Assembly (NCBI GenBank): GCA_016709305.1
Contig: JADJNA010000014.1
Coordinates: 1-36,309, forward strand
Length of the DNA: 36,309 nt
Origin: Candidatus Villigracilis saccharophilus
Lineage (GTDB): Bacteria > Chloroflexota > Anaerolineae > Anaerolineales > Villigracilaceae
Direction: 5' to 3'
Part shown: positions 32,103-36,309 of the stretch, in pieces
Layout: the number at the start of each line of letters is the position of its first letter
How positions within the stretch are numbered: position 1 is the stretch's first letter
Position numbers and translations under genes: made by a program
Notes under the pieces: model-generated
The model's input: only the letters and a program-made list of their open reading frames with translations
Told to the model about the DNA's origin: nothing
Database searches by the model: none

Positions 32103-33627
32103 GTGTCAAAACTAAAAAATATCGCTTTCCTAACATTTGTCCTGGTTGTGCTTTCCTCATGCACAACACAATCCCCCACACCGACAGCTGCTGTAACTGA
32201 AAGCCCAACAGCCGAAGCGACAGCCACTGCGGCGCCTGTCGCTAACGAGTGCCTGAACTGTCATACCGAGAAACAACGCCTGATAGACACAGCCAAGCCT
32301 GTTGTTGTTGCAGAGGCAGAGTCTAAAGGGGTTGGCTGAGGAGGCGATGTGGCTCCGTTGGAGCCATGGGAGAAAGTGCTCGTTGATAGTGAAAAGTTCA
32401 TGCCCACCGACCACGGGCAGATCGCCTGTGTGGATTGCCATAACGGCGTCCAATCACCGGATAAAGAAATTGCCCACGAAGGTCTGATCGCCAGCCCAAG
32501 TTCTGAACCTGAAAAATACTGCGGCGATTGCCATTCAGACCAGACCGAAACATACCCGTTCGCGCTTCACTCGACCCAGCAGGGGTATTGGACAGCGATT
32601 GATTCACGCGCCGGTAATGTACCTGAAAATCACCCGGCTCTTGAAGAAATGTTTGGCAACCATTGCGCCACCTGCCACACCACCTGTGGTGAATGTCATG
32701 TCAGCCAGCCAAAGAACGTCGGCGGCGGGTTGTTCACCGGGCACGTGTTTGAAAAGACCCCGCCCATGACCCGATCCTGCACCGCCTGTCATGGAAGCCG
32801 CGTGGGAAATGAGTTCCTCGGAAAAAATGAAGGAATTGCCGGGGATGTGCACTTCCGCGAAGCACGCATGAACTGTGTTAAAATGTCATGAAGGCGCTGA
32901 CTTGCATGGTACATCCACTGATGCTGAAACCGCTGAAGTGAATCGCCTGGCCGGCATGGAATCGCCAAAATGCACGGACTGCCATGTAGAGGCCATTCCC
33001 GGCGGAGATGAAAATCCGATGCACCAGGTTCATGGCGACACACTCTCGTGCCAGGTATGCCACTCTGTCACATACACAAGTTGTGATGGCTGCCATGTGG
33101 CGGTCAGCGAGACCAGTGGAAATCCGTTCTTTGAGACCGAAGCCACCTACCAGACATTCCTGATCGGACGAAATCCAATTCGATCTGAAGAACGTCCCTA
33201 TGCCTATGTTCCGGTGCGCCACATTCCAGTTACAGAAAATGCTTATGAGTTTTATGGTGAAGATCTTCTTCCCAATTTCAATGCGCTACCCACCTGGAAC
33301 TATGCCACACCGCACAATATCCAAAAGAACACGCCGCAAAACGCATCCTGCGAAGCCTGCCACAGCGGAGACGCGAGCATATTCCTGACAGCAGACAAAG
33401 TGAAACCAGAAGAATTGGAAGCCAATCTCTCTGTGATCATCGAAACACTGCCGCCAATGGTCAGCCTTGAACAAATACTCAATGCCCCCGCCCTGCCCGC
33501 TGCCCACTCGAAAACAGCCTGCACATCCTGTCACACTACCGGGATGGCAAACGCCCCCATCAGCCCTGAAAATCATCTGGAATACAACGAAGAAAATTGT
33601 ATCGGTTGCCACAAGTTACAGAAGTAA
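32103..33627 (+). CDS. 13-heme cytochrome c lipoprotein with in-frame UGA (candidate Sec) and one frameshift
   Basis: GTG start with AAGAGG upstream; lipobox LSSC (Cys20). Joined, the reading gives about 506 residues with 13 CxxCH motifs: CLNCH, (UGA), CVDCH, CGDCH, CATCH, CGECH, CTACH, CVKCH, CTDCH, CQVCH, CDGCH, CEACH, CTSCH and CIGCH. Codon 79 (32337-32339) is TGA in the context GVG-U-GGDVAPLEPWE; the frame is the same on both sides and the part after it has no signal peptide of its own, so it is not a separate exported protein. A second break near 32880 is one extra A in an A-run; removing it restores CVKCHEG. An extracytoplasmic electron-transfer protein is likely. A rhodanese lipoprotein gene follows after 35 bp. 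Confidence 0.8.
32337..32365 (+). promoter_or_regulatory. Candidate SECIS element downstream of UGA
   Basis: Eleven nucleotides after the UGA, GGCTCC (32351-32356), loop GTT and GGAGCC (32360-32365) form a perfect hairpin, extendable by T-A and G-T pairs. The loop starts with G. Distance and loop are those of known bacterial SECIS elements (SelB binding). No Sec machinery is visible in this window. Confidence 0.45.
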
Positions 33628-33662
33628 CTTGATAGAAATAAAAATCATTAAGGAGAAGAAAC

Positions 33663-35384
33663 ATGTCTAAGAAAGTGCAAGTATTGTTTGGATTGATCAT
33701 CGTTTTCAGCATGATCCTAAGCGCGTGCGCGCCCGCCGCTGAACCCACCGTGGTTGTCACAGAAGCTCCAGTCGTTGTGACTGAAGCCCCCATCGTGGAA
33801 GTTGGTCCCGATGCACAGGCGCTTTTCACCGCGCTCGTCGCTGAACTGCCCGCCGACAAAGGCTACGGCACGATCAAGCCCTCTGCACTGAATGAAGAAC
33901 TGGCTGACAAAGCCCCCTTCCTGCTGGATGTGCGCGAAGCCGCCGAAGTCGAAAAGGACGGATATATCGAAGGCGCAGTCAACATCCCGGTGCGCGATGT
34001 CCTCAACAATCTCGACAAATTGCCCGGACTTGATGAAGCGATCGTCATCTACTGCGGCTCCGGTCATCGCGGCGGCATGATGCTGTCAGCGCTAAAAATG
34101 CTCGGCTACACCAACGTCCGCAACCTGGGCGGCGGACTCGGCGGTTGGAAGAAAGCCAATCTGTCCGTCGTAACCGGCTCAATGCCCGCAGCCCCCGCAG
34201 CCCTCAGCACCCCGATCGTCGCTGACCAGGCTCTCTTCGAAATGCTCAACGGCTTCTTCACCGCCATGCCCGATGACTTTTACTCGGTCAAATCGGACAA
34301 GCTCGCTGAAGAACTGACCGGCGCAACCCTGCCCACGATCATTGATGTGCGCTCCGCTGAAGAATTCGCCAAAGACGGCTACATTGACGGCGCAGTCAAC
34401 CTGCCCTTCAACGACTTCTTCGCCAGCCTCGACCAGATCCCCGCGGACAAGGATGCACGTATTGTCGTCTTGTGCGCCTCTGGTCACCGCGGCTCGATCA
34501 TCATGATGGCACTTCGCCTCATGGGCTACACTGATGTTGTCAACCTCGCGGGCGGACTCGGCGCCTGGAAAACAGCCAATATGCCCGTCGTCGGCTGGGT
34601 CAACTGGACAGCCGTTTGGAATGAATATCTAACCAACATCCCCGAAGGCTACTACACCATCAAAGCCGCAGACCTCAACACAGCCCTGACTGAAAAGGCT
34701 CCCTTCCTGCTCGATGTGCGTGAGGTTGCCGAACTGGAAAAGGATGGTTACATCGCCGGCGCAGTCAATATCCCGGTGCGTGAAGTCCTCGCCAACCTTG
34801 ATAAACTCCCCGCGCAAGATCAGCCCATTGTCATCTACTGCGCATCCGGCGCCCGCGGCGCAATGCTCATGGCAGCCCTGCAATTCCTTGGCTATACCGA
34901 TGTCAGGAATCTTGCCGGTGGACTTGGCGGATGGAAGAAAGCCGAACTCGCAGTTGAGACGGGCACGCTTCCCGCCGCCCCGGTGGCTGGTACCGCCCCC
35001 GAAGTAGATGCGACCCGTTTGGCGAATCTCACCACCTTCCTGGCCGAATTGCCCGAAGGCTTTTACACAGTCAAAGCCGCCGACCTCAATGTTGAATTGA
35101 CAGGCACCCCCGTCCCATTCATCTTCGATGTACGCACAGCCGATGAATTTGGCGCTGGATACATTGATGGCGCGCTCAATATCGCCATCAACGATGTGCC
35201 TGCCAACCTCGCCCAATTGCCCACTGACAAAGCCGCCCCGATCGTTGTGTTGTGCCAGTCCGGCCACCGCGGCGCATTGGTCATGATGTATCTGCGCATG
35301 ACAGGCGGATACACCAACGTCCGCAACCTTGCCGGCGGAATGAATGCCTGGGTTGCAGCGGAATTACCCGTAGTCGTGAAATAA
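33663..35384 (+). CDS. Lipoprotein with four rhodanese domains
   Basis: A 573-residue lipoprotein (lipobox LSAC, Cys22) with four tandem rhodanese (sulfurtransferase) domains. The active-site loops are CGSGHRG (Cys131), CASGHRG (Cys271), CASGARG (Cys393) and CQSGHRG (Cys531); all four keep the nucleophile. Domains 1 and 3 resemble each other most (PFLLDVREAAEVEKDGYI and PFLLDVREVAELEKDGYI), as do 2 and 4, so a two-domain unit was duplicated. It would handle persulfide or other sulfane/selenium species outside the membrane. AAGGAG precedes the ATG. It lies 35 bp after the multiheme cytochrome gene without a terminator between, so co-transcription is likely. Confidence 0.92.
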   Translation: MSKKVQVLFGLIIVFSMILSACAPAAEPTVVVTEAPVVVTEAPIVEVGPDAQALFTALVAELPADKGYGTIKPSALNEELADKAPFLLDVREAAEVEKDGYIEGAVNIPVRDVLNNLDKLPGLDEAIVIYCGSGHRGGMMLSALKMLGYTNVRNLGGGLGGWKKANLSVVTGSMPAAPAALSTPIVADQALFEMLNGFFTAMPDDFYSVKSDKLAEELTGATLPTIIDVRSAEEFAKDGYIDGAVNLPFNDFFASLDQIPADKDARIVVLCASGHRGSIIMMALRLMGYTDVVNLAGGLGAWKTANMPVVGWVNWTAVWNEYLTNIPEGYYTIKAADLNTALTEKAPFLLDVREVAELEKDGYIAGAVNIPVREVLANLDKLPAQDQPIVIYCASGARGAMLMAALQFLGYTDVRNLAGGLGGWKKAELAVETGTLPAAPVAGTAPEVDATRLANLTTFLAELPEGFYTVKAADLNVELTGTPVPFIFDVRTADEFGAGYIDGALNIAINDVPANLAQLPTDKAAPIVVLCQSGHRGALVMMYLRMTGGYTNVRNLAGGMNAWVAAELPVVVK

Positions 35385-35407
35385 GCCTGATCGTACGTAA
35401 ATAAACC

Positions 35408-35446
35408 AAACTGCCCGCGACCTTTCTCACGGGCAGTTTTTTCTTT
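35408..35446 (+). terminator. Terminator after the rhodanese gene
   Basis: ACTGCCCG (35410-35417) and CGGGCAGT (35430-35437) form an 8-bp stem extended by A/T pairs, followed by TTTTTTCTTTT. Confidence 0.88.
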
Positions 35447-35509
35447 TCATTTACCATCATATAAATTCATTGACAATAATCACTATTCACTGCCTCAAGA
35501 AAGGCGTAT

Positions 35510-35532
35510 GCTTATGGACGACATTCATAAGC
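35510..35532. promoter_or_regulatory. LysR-type operator upstream of the LysR gene
   Basis: GCTTATG (35510-35516) and CATAAGC (35526-35532) are perfect inverted repeats with a 9-bp spacer. The centred T-n11-A (35515, 35527) fits the LysR-type binding pattern. It lies 24 bp before the start codon, a typical autoregulatory place. TTGACA at 35470 has no matching -10 at a normal distance. Confidence 0.55.
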
Positions 35533-35555
35533 CATGCTTATTTCAGGAGAGACCA

Positions 35556-36309
35556 TTGATCGAGCTATCCACCCTGCGTGTATTTCTCATTGCGGCAGAA
35601 GAAAAAAATTTCAGCAGAACAGCAGAACGATTAAATCTTTCTCAATCTGCCGTCAGCCAGAACATCCAATCCATGGAACGCGCCTACGGCGTTCAACTCT
35701 TCACCCGCCGCGGGCGCACAGTGGAATTGAGTGAAGCCGGACAGACCATCCTGCCAATGGCACGCGATGTCCTGCGCGCCGCAAGATTAATGGAGGACGG
35801 CTTTCAAGAGATCAATCATCAGATTGGCGGAGAATTGCTGATCGGGTGTTCCACCTCCGCGGGAAAATACATCATGCCTGTCCTATTATCCGACTTCCAG
35901 CGTGAATATCCTGCCGTTCACCCGCGCGTAAAGATCATGGGCCGCGAAGGCGTCTACGAGCGCCTGTTAAATCAAAGCATCCCCATTGGAGTGTCAAGCA
36001 AGAGCTTTGACCACCGCGACCTGGAATGTCTGCCTTTATTTGACGATCACATTTACCTGATCGTGCCGGCAGACCACCCTTGGGCGAAATACGGTCAAGC
36101 CACGCCGGATGATCTGATCGGCCAGCCAATCATTATGCGCGAAGAAATGTCCGGGACTTGTGAAACGGTTATGCACGGACTCAAGAGTTACGACATCACC
36201 CCCGATATGCTGAATGTAACAATGGAACTCGGAAACCCGGAAGCTATTGAAATGGCAGTCGAACGCGGCGTGGGAATTGCCTTCGTCTCTGAAATGATCG
36301 CGGTACGCG
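35556..36309 (+). CDS. LysR-family transcriptional regulator, partial
   Basis: Runs off the right edge after 251 residues. It uses a TTG start with AGGAGA 5 bp upstream; no in-frame ATG is nearer. The N-terminal helix-turn-helix is LRVFLIAAEEKNFSRTAERL and LSQSAVSQNIQSME (about residues 5-45). The effector domain begins at GGELLIGCSTSAGKYIMP (about 90) and contains PIIMREEMSGT and ERGVGIAFVSEMIA, typical of the CysL/CbbR-like group. The next genes, and so the likely target, are outside the window. Confidence 0.9.
   Translation, partial: MIELSTLRVFLIAAEEKNFSRTAERLNLSQSAVSQNIQSMERAYGVQLFTRRGRTVELSEAGQTILPMARDVLRAARLMEDGFQEINHQIGGELLIGCSTSAGKYIMPVLLSDFQREYPAVHPRVKIMGREGVYERLLNQSIPIGVSSKSFDHRDLECLPLFDDHIYLIVPADHPWAKYGQATPDDLIGQPIIMREEMSGTCETVMHGLKSYDITPDMLNVTMELGNPEAIEMAVERGVGIAFVSEMIAVR

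Noticed and set aside
32349..32891. Separate gene starting at GTG 32349
   Set aside because: It has no signal peptide or ribosome-binding site, yet carries CxxCH motifs that need export; it is the continuation of the gene that starts at 32103.
34629..35267. Long minus-strand frame of 212 codons
   Set aside because: Antisense shadow of the repeated rhodanese domains, caused by codon bias; no start signal.
35534..35734. ATG-started frame upstream of the LysR domain
   Set aside because: It is out of frame with the helix-turn-helix; the TTG at 35556 with AGGAGA upstream gives the full LysR protein.

Overview
The window looks like a chromosomal segment of an uncultured member of the Chloroflexota, probably class Anaerolineae. 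This is inferred from moderate GC content, many lipoproteins with Thr/Pro-rich linkers, an Ino1-type inositol-phosphate synthase, a double-domain ThyX-like protein and a System I cytochrome c maturation locus whose CcmE carries Cys in place of His. No marker gene fixes the taxonomy. Several genes are broken by single-base changes, mostly in homopolymer runs, which suggests residual long-read sequencing error as much as real decay.

Layout. 1-3.05 kb (minus): a UvrA-like ABC ATPase running off the left edge with four frame changes, then a frameshifted peptidase E-like gene. 3.1-4.15 kb: a DUF1801 protein divergent from a MarR regulator. 4.15-7.4 kb (minus): an ArsR-headed operon with an AHSA1/SRPBCC protein, two RibD-C reductase-like proteins, two VOC proteins and a DUF1801 protein. 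7.5-11 kb (minus): prephenate dehydratase (frameshifted), a class I aminotransferase and a soluble GAF histidine kinase. 11-15 kb (plus): inositol-3-phosphate synthase, two tandem deacetylase-fold lipoproteins (the second has lost its metal ligands) and a HIT protein. 15-21.3 kb: a two-domain ThyX-like gene (one frameshift, one in-frame palindromic insertion), a 3'-truncated aldo/keto reductase, a LysM lipoprotein, an orphan peptide-binding protein and a membrane-anchored HEXXH peptidase.

21.4-30.1 kb (plus) is a complete ccm locus in the order E-F-H-G-(CcmI-like zinc ribbon)-(cytochrome c lipoprotein)-A-B-C-D. The 54-residue CcmD is easy to miss. Several long perfect palindromes sit between its genes. 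30.2-31.8 kb is a lytic transglycosylase-like secreted protein whose promoter -10 box lies at the loop of the preceding terminator.

32-35.4 kb is the most interesting part. A lipoprotein cytochrome with 13 CxxCH motifs is transcribed from a good promoter overlapped by a Rex-like operator. Its frame is interrupted by one UGA codon (codon 79), which is followed after 11 nt by a perfect hairpin with a G-first loop, the geometry expected of a bacterial SECIS element. It is followed directly by a lipoprotein with four rhodanese domains, all with an active-site Cys. Together with the nearby heme-maturation genes this suggests a redox-regulated multiheme cytochrome/sulfurtransferase system, possibly a selenoprotein. 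The window ends inside a LysR-family regulator.
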